Assembly: GCA_002395805.1 (NCBI GenBank)
Contig: DGVB01000026.1
Location: 29,424-93,423 of the forward strand
Source of the DNA: Bacteroidales bacterium UBA4295
GTDB lineage: Bacteria; Bacteroidota; Bacteroidia; Bacteroidales; Paludibacteraceae
Direction: 5' to 3'
Length of the DNA stretch: 64,000 nt
This document shows positions 26,664 to 35,245 of the stretch, one piece after another; position 1 is the stretch's first letter; each line of letters starts with the position of its first letter. The position numbers and the translations under genes are program-made. The notes under the pieces are model-generated. The model was not told the origin of the DNA and made no database searches. It saw only the letters and a program-made list of their open reading frames with translations.

Positions 26664-26855
26664 ATGGTAAACGATCGAACCGCAAATCCCTTAATGACTT
26701 GCAAATACTGCCTGTTGTTTGAACTCGGGCATTGCCGCAAGGTCAATCCTTATCCCAAAGACAAGGAACCGCGCTATCTGCGTCTGCGTACAGGTAAAGT
26801 ACTGACGCTCCATTTCGATTGCAAGAACTGCCAAATGTTGATAGACGAATGTTAG
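26664..26855 (+). CDS. Detached C-terminal Cys domain of the U32 protein
   Basis: 63 codons starting with ATG directly after the U32 TAA and in the same frame. The sequence PLMTCKYCLLFELGHC followed by LHFDCKNCQMLI matches the C-terminal Cys module that Bacteroidetes U32 proteins normally carry within one chain (MTTKYCxxYELGxC...FDCKxCxM). Either a nonsense change split one gene into two, or the parts are now translated as two chains by restart at TAAATG. The ATGTTAG overlap with the next gene is intact. Confidence 0.7.
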   Translation: MVNDRTANPLMTCKYCLLFELGHCRKVNPYPKDKEPRYLRLRTGKVLTLHFDCKNCQMLIDEC

Positions 26856-28051
26856 CTTTTATTTTATCCTTAGTATTGCATGTTTCTGCGGGCGAAAGCA
26901 TCAACGCCGCACTGGACTCCGCTCGAACGGTGTATGCCGAGCGAGGCGAGAGAACTACAATCCATATTGAACCGGGCACGTATCGGGAAGAGATTACTAT
27001 TGATGTGCCTGGACTGACGATGAAGAACGCCAGCCGGAGACCTTCTATCGGGTTGAAGAACGGAGGTGTGGATTGCGACAAGAACGCCGTGCGGATAACC
27101 TGGTATTACGGGCATGGATACCAATACCGGTCGATGGGAGACAAGATCAATTACGGAGGCAGCCGCATGCGGCTATGGAACGCATCAGTGCTTGTTACCG
27201 CTCCTGATTTTACGGCAGAGAATATCATCTTTGAGAATTCCTTCAATCTCTATGTCTGCGACCTTGAAGCGGCAGACAGTCTTGTCGATATCTCGCAATC
27301 CGACATGCCTTGGACGGAGAAAGAGCGACCGAAGAAGATCATGCCTGTTCGTCCGAAAGAAGTGGGATCTACCGAAGTACAAAAGAAAGCCTACCGTGAG
27401 CGTGCAGCAGCCATTTCTTTTGACGAGAAGGCGACGAACGCCCACTTGAAGAACTGTCGCGCAGTGGGACGACAAGACGTGCTCTACGGTGCACAAGGCG
27501 CCTCAATCTATTGGGAAGGCGGAATCCTGCAAGGCAGTGTGGATTTTATCTTCGGCGCCATGACAATGAGCGTCAACAGAGCTACTATCGTTGCAAATAT
27601 CAACGGCGAGAAAGGGGATAAATGCTATATCTCCGCCGGCCGGAGCGGAAGCAACGAGAAAGGCGAAAAGGCTTCTTCTTCACGCGGAATGCTGTTCTAT
27701 AAATGCCATATACGGCTTGCTGACGAAAATGAGCTAGTAAATCGGTCTGTCAGTCCGAAGGACAGTCTGTATTCTGTCAGCGCAGCGGTCTTCTTAGCCC
27801 GCCCGTGGCGGAGTTGGGGCGAAACCGTATGGGCTTATACCACTTGGGACGAAGGAGTGCTTAATCCTGACGGGTGGAGCACCGGACTGATCCAGAAACG
27901 CCCTGAGTTCGATCCCGCCAGTCCGTGTCCGCGCAGTTATGAATACAAATCGCAGGACGGCTCTGCAGGCAGACCAAAATGGGTCTCCGTTCTCCGGAAA
28001 CCCATTTTACCCGATGGCACAAAACTGAAGCCGAAATCTTGGCTTAAGTAA
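26849..28051 (+). CDS. Pectinesterase family protein (CE8), exported
   Basis: 400 residues with a short signal (MLAFILSLVLHVSAGES). Pectin methylesterases remove methyl groups from homogalacturonan using two Asp residues on a right-handed beta helix. Motifs: IHIEPGTYREEI near the start, GRQDVLYG with the oxyanion Gln and first Asp, GSVDFIFG with the second Asp, and ARPWRSWG with the substrate-binding Arg and Trp. All are present, so the enzyme is probably active. ATG 26849 overlaps the preceding stop (ATGTTAG). This implies use of plant cell-wall material. Confidence 0.9.
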   Translation: MLAFILSLVLHVSAGESINAALDSARTVYAERGERTTIHIEPGTYREEITIDVPGLTMKNASRRPSIGLKNGGVDCDKNAVRITWYYGHGYQYRSMGDKINYGGSRMRLWNASVLVTAPDFTAENIIFENSFNLYVCDLEAADSLVDISQSDMPWTEKERPKKIMPVRPKEVGSTEVQKKAYRERAAAISFDEKATNAHLKNCRAVGRQDVLYGAQGASIYWEGGILQGSVDFIFGAMTMSVNRATIVANINGEKGDKCYISAGRSGSNEKGEKASSSRGMLFYKCHIRLADENELVNRSVSPKDSLYSVSAAVFLARPWRSWGETVWAYTTWDEGVLNPDGWSTGLIQKRPEFDPASPCPRSYEYKSQDGSAGRPKWVSVLRKPILPDGTKLKPKSWLK

Positions 28052-28188
28052 GCCATAATTGCCGATTATTAAGATTTTAGCATTCTACCAGCCTCAGTCT
28101 ACGACCTGCGCAACGTCAGCGCACGGTCTGCTATTTGGAACGATGTTGAAAGGTATATGATTATTAAGAATCCCTACAACAAAACCTA

Positions 28189-28205
28189 CCCTCAACTTGT
28201 GAGGG
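28189..28205 (-). terminator. Possible terminator of the 28264-29950 minus cluster
   Basis: Minus-strand CCCTCA, loop CAAGT, TGAGGG, then TAGGTTTTGTT. The U-run is imperfect. A second hairpin (TGCGC/GCGCA near 28108-28126) lies closer to the pectinesterase gene. The gap 28052-28263 holds nothing else I can identify. Confidence 0.45.
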
Positions 28206-28263
28206 CAGGGAAAGACTAAGTCTTTATATGTTGTTGGGCACTTCTTTGTCAGCGTGAAACTTA

Positions 28264-28578
28264 TTATTTATCCACTATTTCCATCGTACATCCATGTTTA
28301 TTGGAATTTGTTACTATGAATGAGTGCAAGTTCTGCCCTTGATTTAAAGTGCTCTTAAGCCAATCTTTGACCATATTCTCTGGTAATTGAGATCCGTCAA
28401 AATCTAAATTACATTCGCTACATGTATTCAGCGGAGGATTAATTGTAATCTTCAACTGTTTCCCATGTCCGGGAATATCTTCCACCTTTGCTTTAATCTC
28501 ATAAAATGTTAATGGCGTACTGCAAACAGATGCTTCACATTCGCACTCTGTTTGGATAAATTCAATGCACTTGCTCAT
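28264..28578 (-). CDS. Small protein of unknown function with Cys pairs
   Basis: 104 residues from ATG 28578 (a TTG at 28587 is an alternative). It contains CECEASVC and TCSECNLDFDG, so it may bind a metal. No signal peptide. It is the last gene of a low-GC minus cluster behind the paralogous lipoprotein. I do not recognise the family. Confidence 0.55.
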   Translation of the reverse strand: MSKCIEFIQTECECEASVCSTPLTFYEIKAKVEDIPGHGKQLKITINPPLNTCSECNLDFDGSQLPENMVKDWLKSTLNQGQNLHSFIVTNSNKHGCTMEIVDK

Positions 28579-28591
28579 AATTGTCAATAAT

Positions 28592-28816
28592 TTAGAAGTT
28601 TCTATTTACTTTTGCTTGCTCATCGAGAATATATGCTAAAGTATTATCTATTGTGATTTCCCCTATACCACGAATGCCGTTAGCAAATCTTTCCAATTCT
28701 CTACGTATAGTCATAGCCAAAGGAAATGGATTAGTAATGTAATAAGGCATCCTCACCCTAATCTGTCTAATCCATGCATTTTTGGCTCTTGTGTGTATCC
28801 CTTGAAGAAAAGGCAT
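28592..28816 (-). CDS. Small hypothetical protein
   Basis: 74 residues starting 9 nt after the lipoprotein stop. Contains IRQIRVRMPYYITNPFPL and IRRELERFANGIRGIG. No domain recognised. The tight spacing with both neighbours supports expression in one transcript; its AT-rich codon use matches them. Confidence 0.45.
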   Translation of the reverse strand: MPFLQGIHTRAKNAWIRQIRVRMPYYITNPFPLAMTIRRELERFANGIRGIGEITIDNTLAYILDEQAKVNRNF

Positions 28817-28825
28817 GAAAATGGT

Positions 28826-29950
28826 TTATTCAATTTCTCTTACCAAGCGAACAGAAAGGCCATCGTATGATTTGAGTTCTGCCATAGTATGAGGAATAAT
28901 TTCATGGTTTGAAAATTCTAGATGCATTACATAACCATCACTCCGTTTATAGGAAGACCAGTAACAACCATAGGAGGATTCGTAACTCGTACTTCTTCGA
29001 TAACCAGCCTCTGGAAGAAAAACGGCACCTGCCGATTCCATAATATTCCATTGCTCAGCTGTGTAGACATTATCTCTGTAATGGTCACTTCCAGAATCTG
29101 AATAAGAATATGTGTCTCTAGTCATACCTAAAGAGGTACTAGGGGTGAATGTAACATCGCTAGGGGTCTGCCAGTTATCAGGCAAAATAATTAGTCCTCT
29201 TCTCCCATTTACTTTGCCAAGACCTAATAACTTTGCGGCATTTCCTCGCTGTAGGAACAAATAATCTAAATCATCTTTACTTAGCGTTCGCCATTGATTG
29301 GCTTGATTGCCGCCATTACTAATTGCATTTGTACCCCAATCAACAAATACCCTATAATTTGATTCAGAAGTAGAAGACAAGACAGGATTATTTCCTGTTC
29401 CCCAACCGAATAGGTCAATCCAACCAGAGTAAGTGTTACCGATATACGAGTTTCCGTAACCAGCTACATCATTATTCCCGATAATGTCATACTGATGGTG
29501 TGCGAAACGCCAGGTTTTCGTACTAGCTTGATACTGAAGATTTCCTTGAGAGAATTGCACTTTTTTTGAAGAGCTTACAGAAAACTTACCTGGTAGAATT
29601 CCATTTGGGTACGACTGTGGCTCTTCTTCGCGATAGATAATCAACTTTGCTGTGCCTTCACCATTACTAAATAGCACAGTGGCCTCATCTTTTCCTCCAG
29701 ACGCCACTTTGATGGTTACAAACGCATCTCCTTGCGCAGAGTTGGGACTAATAGTTACCCAAGTTTTGTTTGTGGTAGCAGACCATGCTGCGAAAGATGA
29801 AATGGATACTGTAAATGAGCCACCATTTTCAAATACTGTTTGGGTTGTAGGATCACAAGTAATTGTAGTAGAGGTGCTACTTGGATTGTTTTTGTCTGTA
29901 CAAGCAAGCATACATGAAGCTGCAAATACAAAAAATAATAGTTTCTTCAT
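28826..29950 (-). CDS. BACON-domain lipoprotein with FISUMP-like C-terminal domain
   Basis: 374 residues with lipoprotein signal MKKLLFFVFAASCMLACT. Residues ~30-110 are a BACON-type domain (GGSFTVSISSFAAWSATTNKTWVTISPNSAQGD), often linked to surface or glycan contact. The rest matches a paralogous family widespread in gut Bacteroidales (VQFSQGNLQYQAS, WIDLFGWGTGNNP, GLIILPDNWQTP, GAVFLPEAGYR, YWSSYKRSDGYVMHL, SVRLVREIE), related in layout to the Fibrobacter major paralogous domain. The coding sequence is visibly more AT-rich than its neighbours, which suggests acquisition. The function is unknown. Confidence 0.78.
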   Translation of the reverse strand: MKKLLFFVFAASCMLACTDKNNPSSTSTTITCDPTTQTVFENGGSFTVSISSFAAWSATTNKTWVTISPNSAQGDAFVTIKVASGGKDEATVLFSNGEGTAKLIIYREEEPQSYPNGILPGKFSVSSSKKVQFSQGNLQYQASTKTWRFAHHQYDIIGNNDVAGYGNSYIGNTYSGWIDLFGWGTGNNPVLSSTSESNYRVFVDWGTNAISNGGNQANQWRTLSKDDLDYLFLQRGNAAKLLGLGKVNGRRGLIILPDNWQTPSDVTFTPSTSLGMTRDTYSYSDSGSDHYRDNVYTAEQWNIMESAGAVFLPEAGYRRSTSYESSYGCYWSSYKRSDGYVMHLEFSNHEIIPHTMAELKSYDGLSVRLVREIE

Positions 29951-30379
29951 TTTTTTTTAATATTTGTTCCCTTCTTACGCCTTCAGGGATTGGCATATTT
30001 TTCATCATTCTACCAAACAATAAAAAACGCGAATAACTATTGTTATCCGTGCTAGTGGTCGTAGGAAATACCTTGCTGTCAGATAATTATTAGTTACTCG
30101 CGCCGTGTATATATCCGCCAACACACTATTAGAACAATCCAATAGTGTGGGCGAGTCTTACACTCGTGAGCATCTACATTAACTTGTTACTGAACAGCTG
30201 CTTTTGAAAGTTCCTACGTTTCTAGCATCAGATTACAAGCGTGTAAACGCTTTTTCAATATGTTCTAGCGCAACGCTTTGCGCTTGTCTTTATGTCTTGT
30301 TTTGTCTTTTTCCTTTCCCGGAGTGCTTGAAAGCACCGCTCGGAGAGGGACGATGATTCTTAGCCCTAAAGGGCACAAT
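29951..30379. other. AT-rich intergenic stretch with several hairpins
   Basis: There is no gene in this 429-nt stretch. It holds a hairpin CACACTATT-N10-AATAGTGTG (30122-30149) extended by CGCC/GGCG across a 2-nt bulge, next to CGAGT/ACTCG (30152-30166), then AGCGCAA-CGCT-TTGCGCT (30267-30284), and further down GTGCTT/AAGCAC. The succession of stems suggests a structured RNA or the end of an acquired segment. No conserved promoter with N20 spacing was found for the lipoprotein gene. Confidence 0.5.
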
Positions 30380-31198
30380 CTACTCAGTTATAAATTCTAC
30401 TTCCGTTGTTAGATGGCGGATGCCACCCAGTTTGAGTTCGGGTGTGTTGATACGGATGTCGCAGTCAATCACAAACACATTTCCGTTAACGGACTTGATT
30501 ACATTTTCGTCGTGCAAGTCGCTCAGATAAATCTCCGGCGTGGTATAGGTCCAGTTACGCGGATTGCGGAGTTCAAAACCCATTCGTTCTGCAAACTGCT
30601 GAATCTCCTCGTCCGACATTTGTTCGCCTTGGATGTGCGGTTGCTCTACAATGACTTGAAAATCCCCTTCGCTCGTGCGACCGAAGCCCAGCACATTAAG
30701 GCGTGTCTCCGGGAAATAGGCATTGTGCAGACTGATACGGTCGAGTGCCAAAACAGGCAGGATATAATAATCCAAACCGATAGATTTTACAAGTGTATTG
30801 CCTTTATAGTACACATGTGCTTCGCCGCCTTCGGCTATCTGTTCGCCCAATAAAGAAGGCAGGCTTTTGTCCACATCGTCTATCCAGCAGCCGACAGTCC
30901 TTGCCCACTGTTCTATACGTTTTGCTTGCGTCTCTGCGCATTCGCGCTCTCTTTGGAAACTGCCTTCCGGCGCAGAGAGGCTACTTGGGTCAATACCTGC
31001 TCCCGCGAGTAAGGATGCAATGACATGATTGCTACCTCCCGCTGCGCAGCCATGCTGTTCGAGCGGTGAAAATCGTTGATAAACAAGCCGCCCTGAGATG
31101 AATTGTTCTGCATATTGTTCCAGTTGTTTAAGCCCGCGGGCATCGTACCCTTGGGCGATAATTGTGTCTATATATTTCCAAAAATCGGTATTGGTCAT
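30380..31198 (-). CDS. Protein-kinase-like protein (polyvalent-protein kinase type)
   Basis: 272 residues. Residues ~120-265 look like a minimal kinase fold: a nucleotide loop IAEGGEAHVYYKG followed by LVKSIG with a Lys, a catalytic-loop-like LSDLHDENVIK, and a metal-binding Asp in VFVIDCDIR. This arrangement is known from kinase-like domains in phage and plasmid polyvalent proteins. The N-terminal 110 residues (including GCAAGGSNHVIASLLAGAG) are not recognised. ATG 31198 is used; the TTG at 31222 would reach upstream without support. There is no phage gene nearby. The substrate is unknown. Confidence 0.6.
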   Translation of the reverse strand: MTNTDFWKYIDTIIAQGYDARGLKQLEQYAEQFISGRLVYQRFSPLEQHGCAAGGSNHVIASLLAGAGIDPSSLSAPEGSFQRERECAETQAKRIEQWARTVGCWIDDVDKSLPSLLGEQIAEGGEAHVYYKGNTLVKSIGLDYYILPVLALDRISLHNAYFPETRLNVLGFGRTSEGDFQVIVEQPHIQGEQMSDEEIQQFAERMGFELRNPRNWTYTTPEIYLSDLHDENVIKSVNGNVFVIDCDIRINTPELKLGGIRHLTTEVEFITE

Positions 31199-31230
31199 AC
31201 TCGCCTTTGCAACTTTCGGCAATTATGTCT

Positions 31231-32097
31231 TTACTTCACTGCCTTGAACGACATGTCCAAGGATTTGTAGCTATGCGTGAGCGCGCCGACAGAAACGAAG
31301 TCCACACCTTGCTCGGCGTACGAACGAATCGTCTCTATCGTAATACCTCCGGAGGACTCAATCTCCATATGACGTCCCGCCGTTTTCTCCCAAGCGCGGA
31401 TGATATCTACCGCCTCTTTGGTTTTCTCCGGCGTGAAGTTATCCAGCATGATACGGTCCGGTATGTTTGTCGCAAGTGCCTCTTTGATCTCATCGAAATT
31501 ACGGCACTCAATCTCGATCTTCAGGTTCTTTCCCTTCTCCTTACAATAATCGCGTGCCCGCGTGAGGGCTGCTGTGATGCCTCCGGCGAAATCCACATGG
31601 TTATCTTTGAGCAGAATCATATCGAAAAGCCCAATACGATGATTCATGCCACCGCCCAGCGCTACTGCTTCTTTTTCCAAATAACGGAGTCCCGGCGTGG
31701 TCTTACGAGTATCCAATACATGGCATCCGGTGTCTTCTATCAGAGATTGATACTTATGTGCGGTTGTAGCCACGCCGGACATGCGTTGCATGATATTAAG
31801 CATCGTGCGCTCGATCTGCAGCAGACTCAGCTCCTTGCCATAGACCTTAAACGCCACGTCACCCGGCTTCACATGGTCGCCGTCATGCAGAAATTGCTCT
31901 ACCCTGCATTCGGGGTCGAAATAATTAATGATTTCTTTCGCCACCTCGACTCCGGCGAGCACACCTGTATCTTTAATTATGAGTTGCTGGCAGCCCATCT
32001 GGGTAGGAGGAATACAACTGAGAGAAGTATGATCGCCGTCACGGATATCTTCCTCAAACCAGATGGCTATCAGTTTACGAAGTTCTTGTTTGTCCAT
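31231..32097 (-). CDS. nadC: Nicotinate-nucleotide pyrophosphorylase (carboxylating)
   Basis: 288 residues, full length. NadC joins quinolinate and PRPP to give nicotinate mononucleotide in NAD synthesis. Visible motifs are EDIRDGDHTS, the substrate-binding VLDTRKTTPGLRYLEKEAV, GGGMNHRIGLFDMILLKDNH, IEIECRNFDE and IESSGGI. It has its own promoter, shared back-to-back with the beta-barrel gene at 32194. Confidence 0.95.
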   Translation of the reverse strand: MDKQELRKLIAIWFEEDIRDGDHTSLSCIPPTQMGCQQLIIKDTGVLAGVEVAKEIINYFDPECRVEQFLHDGDHVKPGDVAFKVYGKELSLLQIERTMLNIMQRMSGVATTAHKYQSLIEDTGCHVLDTRKTTPGLRYLEKEAVALGGGMNHRIGLFDMILLKDNHVDFAGGITAALTRARDYCKEKGKNLKIEIECRNFDEIKEALATNIPDRIMLDNFTPEKTKEAVDIIRAWEKTAGRHMEIESSGGITIETIRSYAEQGVDFVSVGALTHSYKSLDMSFKAVK

Positions 32098-32117
32098 AGT
32101 TTTTTGAATTTATGCCA

Positions 32118-32149
32118 CAAAATTACACTTTTTTTTGCATATATGCAAG
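32118..32149 (-). promoter_or_regulatory. Promoter of nadC
   Basis: Minus-strand CTTG (32149-32146), 20-nt spacer, TAATTTTG (32125-32118). The -33 element shares the palindrome TTGCATATATGCAA (32135-32148) with the divergent promoter. Confidence 0.78.
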
Positions 32150-32165
32150 AAAAATCGTAAATTTG
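32134..32165 (+). promoter_or_regulatory. Promoter of the 32194 beta-barrel operon
   Basis: TTTG (32134-32137), 20-nt spacer, TAAATTTG (32158-32165). Overlaps the nadC promoter through a shared palindromic -33 core. Confidence 0.78.
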
Positions 32166-32193
32166 CAGCCGAAAACTGTAAAAACGTGCTTTT

Positions 32194-32856
32194 ATGAACC
32201 ATAGACGTACTTTCTTTCTGCTTCTCCTCCTCTGTGCCTGCACCATCGCGGGCCTGGCAGAAACGAAATGGGACCACCTCACCTGGCGCAACGAGATCCG
32301 CTTGGGTTGGGGCGACCAGTTGTTCGAGAGTCTGATGTGGCACAACCCGACCAATATCACCACGACGATGCCGGAGAGTTACCAGCAGACCTATCATGAG
32401 AATTACCGGCACCACCAGCATATCTGGCTGGAATACCAATACCGGTTCAAGCACTGGTTTTCTCTCGGCGGAATGATTGATATGAGCGAGGTGGGTTGGG
32501 ACGATGTGACCCGCAACGGCAGGGGCGTCGAACTGAGCCGCGGCGGCGGACATCATTTCTATAATGTCGTCCTTATGCCCACCATCCGTTTCACGTATCT
32601 ATACCACCCGAACGTGAACCTCTATTCGGGAATCGGCATCGGTATGGACATCAATGGCGGTACGGAGACCAACGCCAAAGGCCAGCATACGGAATACGGC
32701 GCCGCGGTCAATATAACGGTGATCGGCGTAGCCGCGAACTACAAACGATGGTTCTGGACGGTCGATTTCGGAGGTATGTACGCGCTCAAAAACGCCAACG
32801 CCATCTATATGGCTTCGTCGCGAATAATCAACGTAGGATTAGGAGCAAGGTTTTAA
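32194..32856 (+). CDS. Outer-membrane beta-barrel-like protein
   Basis: 220 residues with signal peptide MNHRRTFFLLLLLCACTIAG. The mature part is a series of aromatic-bounded beta strands (HIWLEYQYRFKHWFSLGGMID, NLYSGIGIGMDIN, YGAAVNITVIGVAANYKRWFWTVDFGGMYAL) and ends in a typical barrel C-terminus IINVGLGARF. It is probably an 8-10 strand outer-membrane protein of unknown role. It precedes a lipase-like lipoprotein by 4 nt. Confidence 0.78.
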   Translation: MNHRRTFFLLLLLCACTIAGLAETKWDHLTWRNEIRLGWGDQLFESLMWHNPTNITTTMPESYQQTYHENYRHHQHIWLEYQYRFKHWFSLGGMIDMSEVGWDDVTRNGRGVELSRGGGHHFYNVVLMPTIRFTYLYHPNVNLYSGIGIGMDINGGTETNAKGQHTEYGAAVNITVIGVAANYKRWFWTVDFGGMYALKNANAIYMASSRIINVGLGARF

Positions 32857-32860
32857 AGGA

Positions 32861-34255
32861 ATGAAGAAGGATAAAGGAGGAAGAAGGATGAGAGTTATGA
32901 GATATAGGTACCAACATATTCTATTGCTGCTTATGGCGGTATGGATGGCGGGCTGTCAGTTCCGCAAGGACGAATACGTCGATTTCACAGACCTGACGGG
33001 TGCAGGCAACCTGACATTCCGCGTTATCGGTCAGAACGAGCGGGACCTGAGCGAAGGCATCCCGAGCGACTGCTATCTGCCGGACGGCACACCGGTGTGG
33101 GAGTATTCAGATGCCGTTGAGTCCGAACCCGCGTCAGAGAGCAGAGAGGCAGGACCTGCCGGTCCCCGCCGTACCAGTTCGGTTACCGGAGCAGGAATAC
33201 TGCAAGAGCTGCTCAAATACGGAAACCAGAACAAGATTATCGAAGTGGTAGGTACTTACCCGAGCATAGATATTGATGGCAACCCAATCACCCTTTCCGG
33301 CAAAGTGATGCTGCCCAAGAATGGCATCCCCAAACGGATGATTATCGTGAGCCATTATACCGTTTGCTCCAACGCCGAAGCCCCCAGCAACTGTTTCTCC
33401 CTCGAGGGCATGCTGGTAAGAAGCGGATATGGTCTTATCATTCCGGATTATATCGGTTACGGCGTTACGGAAAAGGAGGTACACCCGTATCTGGTGATGG
33501 ACGTAACGGCGCATAACGTAGTGGATATGTATCTGGCAGTCAAACCATGGTTAGAAGCTATCGGACGCAAAGCGGATGACCCCAGTCTGGATCTCATGGG
33601 CTACAGTCAGGGCGGCGCAACCACGATGGCGGTGCAGTACCTGATAGAGACCGAATACAGCAACGCGAGTAGCATTGATCATATCATGCTCCACCGTGTG
33701 TTTGCCGGCGGCGGTCCGTACGATGTCAAAGCTACCTACGAGCGTTTCGTCAACACCGACACGGCAGGATACCCGGTTGCCGTTCCGCTCGTTCTGCAAG
33801 GAATGATCAAGGGCAACAAACTGAACATGCAGATGGAGGATATGATGCAGCCCTGGCTATGCGAGCATATGGAGAACTGGATCAACAGCAAACGGTTCAC
33901 CTCCGCCCAGATCAACAAAATGATCGGCACAAAGGTCACTCATGAACTGCTGACCGCCGAGGCAATGGAGCAGAAGTCCGAAAAAGTGGCGGAGCTGTAC
34001 AAAGCGATGACCCTGAACTCCATCATTGCCTACGACTGGGATCCCCGAGCCCCGGTCTATATGATGCACTCTATGGACGACGAGACAGTGCCGTACACCA
34101 ACGCCACGCATGCCCGGACACATTGGAAAGATGCCAACATCACCTATAATTTCGGGCACTACGGCGGGCACGTGCTGACCTGCTTGCGATTTATCTATAC
34201 CGTACAAGAGTTGTTAGCCAACGAAGAGGCAGAAAGGAAGAAATATGAGAACTAA
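32861..34255 (+). CDS. Alpha/beta-hydrolase lipoprotein, secretory-lipase-like
   Basis: 464 residues. Lipoprotein signal around HILLLLMAVWMAGCQF. The hydrolase core has RMIIVSHYTVC, the GLIIPDYIGYGVTEK segment, the nucleophile elbow LMGYSQGGATT (Ser near residue 249), an Asp candidate in MMHSMDDETVPY and a His candidate in FGHYGGHV. This fits the lipase/tributyrin-hydrolase group with a GxSxG elbow. It is anchored on the cell envelope. Upstream Met codons (MKKDKGGRRMRVMRY) are encoded by GAAGGAT-like repeats, so the true start could be ATG 32888 or 32897. Its stop overlaps the next start. Confidence 0.8.
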   Translation: MKKDKGGRRMRVMRYRYQHILLLLMAVWMAGCQFRKDEYVDFTDLTGAGNLTFRVIGQNERDLSEGIPSDCYLPDGTPVWEYSDAVESEPASESREAGPAGPRRTSSVTGAGILQELLKYGNQNKIIEVVGTYPSIDIDGNPITLSGKVMLPKNGIPKRMIIVSHYTVCSNAEAPSNCFSLEGMLVRSGYGLIIPDYIGYGVTEKEVHPYLVMDVTAHNVVDMYLAVKPWLEAIGRKADDPSLDLMGYSQGGATTMAVQYLIETEYSNASSIDHIMLHRVFAGGGPYDVKATYERFVNTDTAGYPVAVPLVLQGMIKGNKLNMQMEDMMQPWLCEHMENWINSKRFTSAQINKMIGTKVTHELLTAEAMEQKSEKVAELYKAMTLNSIIAYDWDPRAPVYMMHSMDDETVPYTNATHARTHWKDANITYNFGHYGGHVLTCLRFIYTVQELLANEEAERKKYEN

Positions 34256-35237
34256 AGACCGCGGCTACGCCGCTCAAAGCCAAAAGACCGCTACGCTCAA
34301 AGACAAAAGACCTACACGGACTCGACGAATCATATTCGGTCTTATGTCTTATGTCCTGGCGCTTGGTTCTGTACTCATAGCTCCCTCCTGCAATACGGAG
34401 GCGAACTACGAGACGAAGGATGTGGAAGTGAGGATGGCTGTCACGAATGTGTCCTCGGGTTTCATTGAATGTGAGTACTATACCAACAAGGATGCTTATT
34501 ACCTCATCGCTATCTGTGAGCCGTGGGAGGGCTACAACCCCATCACCAACTCCAAACAATTCATGCAACTGGCGCTGGATAGCGCATACGCGGAGTACCT
34601 CGTCTGGCGCAACGATTTGTTGAGAAACAAGGAGTTCAACGTAGCACCTTTCGCCTCCCACTCGCTCCAATACGGTTACACCACCCGTTTCTTCACGGGT
34701 TTGACGCCCTACACGGACTATTGGGTATATGCCTTCCCCGTTGATCCTGAAACAATGAGACCTGTCGGCAAACTGGTATTGGAAAACATCCAGACTTCTA
34801 TGGTATCCACCGTAGAGATTCGTTTTGAATACCGCATCAGGGGAAACTGGGACTATATCTACCCTGTGGACACGCTCGGTCATATCAACTCCCGCTATCC
34901 CTTCATTGCCATAACCAAAGACAGCCTCGAGCTGACCACGGAGATTGCGGAATGGGACACACCGCTCCCCTTCTTCTACAACTGGGAAGAGGATATGTTC
35001 GAATATCCCCAACTAGCCGATGTCTTTTACGGCGTGAAAGCGACCGAAAATGACGGCATCCAATCGACCTGCAAGTTTGAGGAAGGGCACACGTACTATA
35101 CCGGTATCACCGGCTTTGACGGGCTGTTCAAACACATGGCAATCTATAAGTTCACGTGGCACAAAGACTGCGTGTACTATTTCCACGACACTGACTCCAC
35201 CAACCTATATATCAAAGACAGGGACAAACTATTATAA
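34245..35237 (+). CDS. Lipoprotein of unknown function with Fn3-like region
   Basis: 330 residues. The lipobox is APSC after IIFGLMSYVLALGSVLI. The mature part begins DVEVRMAVTNVSSGFIECEYYTNKDAYYLIAI and later YGYTTRFFTGLTPYTDYWVYAFPVD, which reads like fibronectin-type or DUF-type beta sandwiches of Bacteroides lipoproteins (inferred). The N-terminal 30 residues and part of the signal peptide are translated repeat sequence (AAAGACC and GTCTTAT units). It overlaps the lipase gene by 11 nt. Confidence 0.7.
   Translation: MRTKDRGYAAQSQKTATLKDKRPTRTRRIIFGLMSYVLALGSVLIAPSCNTEANYETKDVEVRMAVTNVSSGFIECEYYTNKDAYYLIAICEPWEGYNPITNSKQFMQLALDSAYAEYLVWRNDLLRNKEFNVAPFASHSLQYGYTTRFFTGLTPYTDYWVYAFPVDPETMRPVGKLVLENIQTSMVSTVEIRFEYRIRGNWDYIYPVDTLGHINSRYPFIAITKDSLELTTEIAEWDTPLPFFYNWEEDMFEYPQLADVFYGVKATENDGIQSTCKFEEGHTYYTGITGFDGLFKHMAIYKFTWHKDCVYYFHDTDSTNLYIKDRDKLL
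34250..34372. repeat. Mixed short repeats encoding the lipoprotein N-terminus
   Basis: AAAGACCGC-GGCTACGC and CAAAAGACCGC-TACGCTCAAAGA units (34253-34310), then GTCTTAT-GTCTTAT-GTCCTG (34341-34360) inside the signal peptide. Confidence 0.65.
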
Positions 35238-35245
35238 CCGGTGTC

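Noticed and set aside
29951..30379. tRNA or known riboswitch in the hairpin-rich gap
   Set aside because: No cloverleaf with T-loop GGTTCGA pattern and no known aptamer core could be found.
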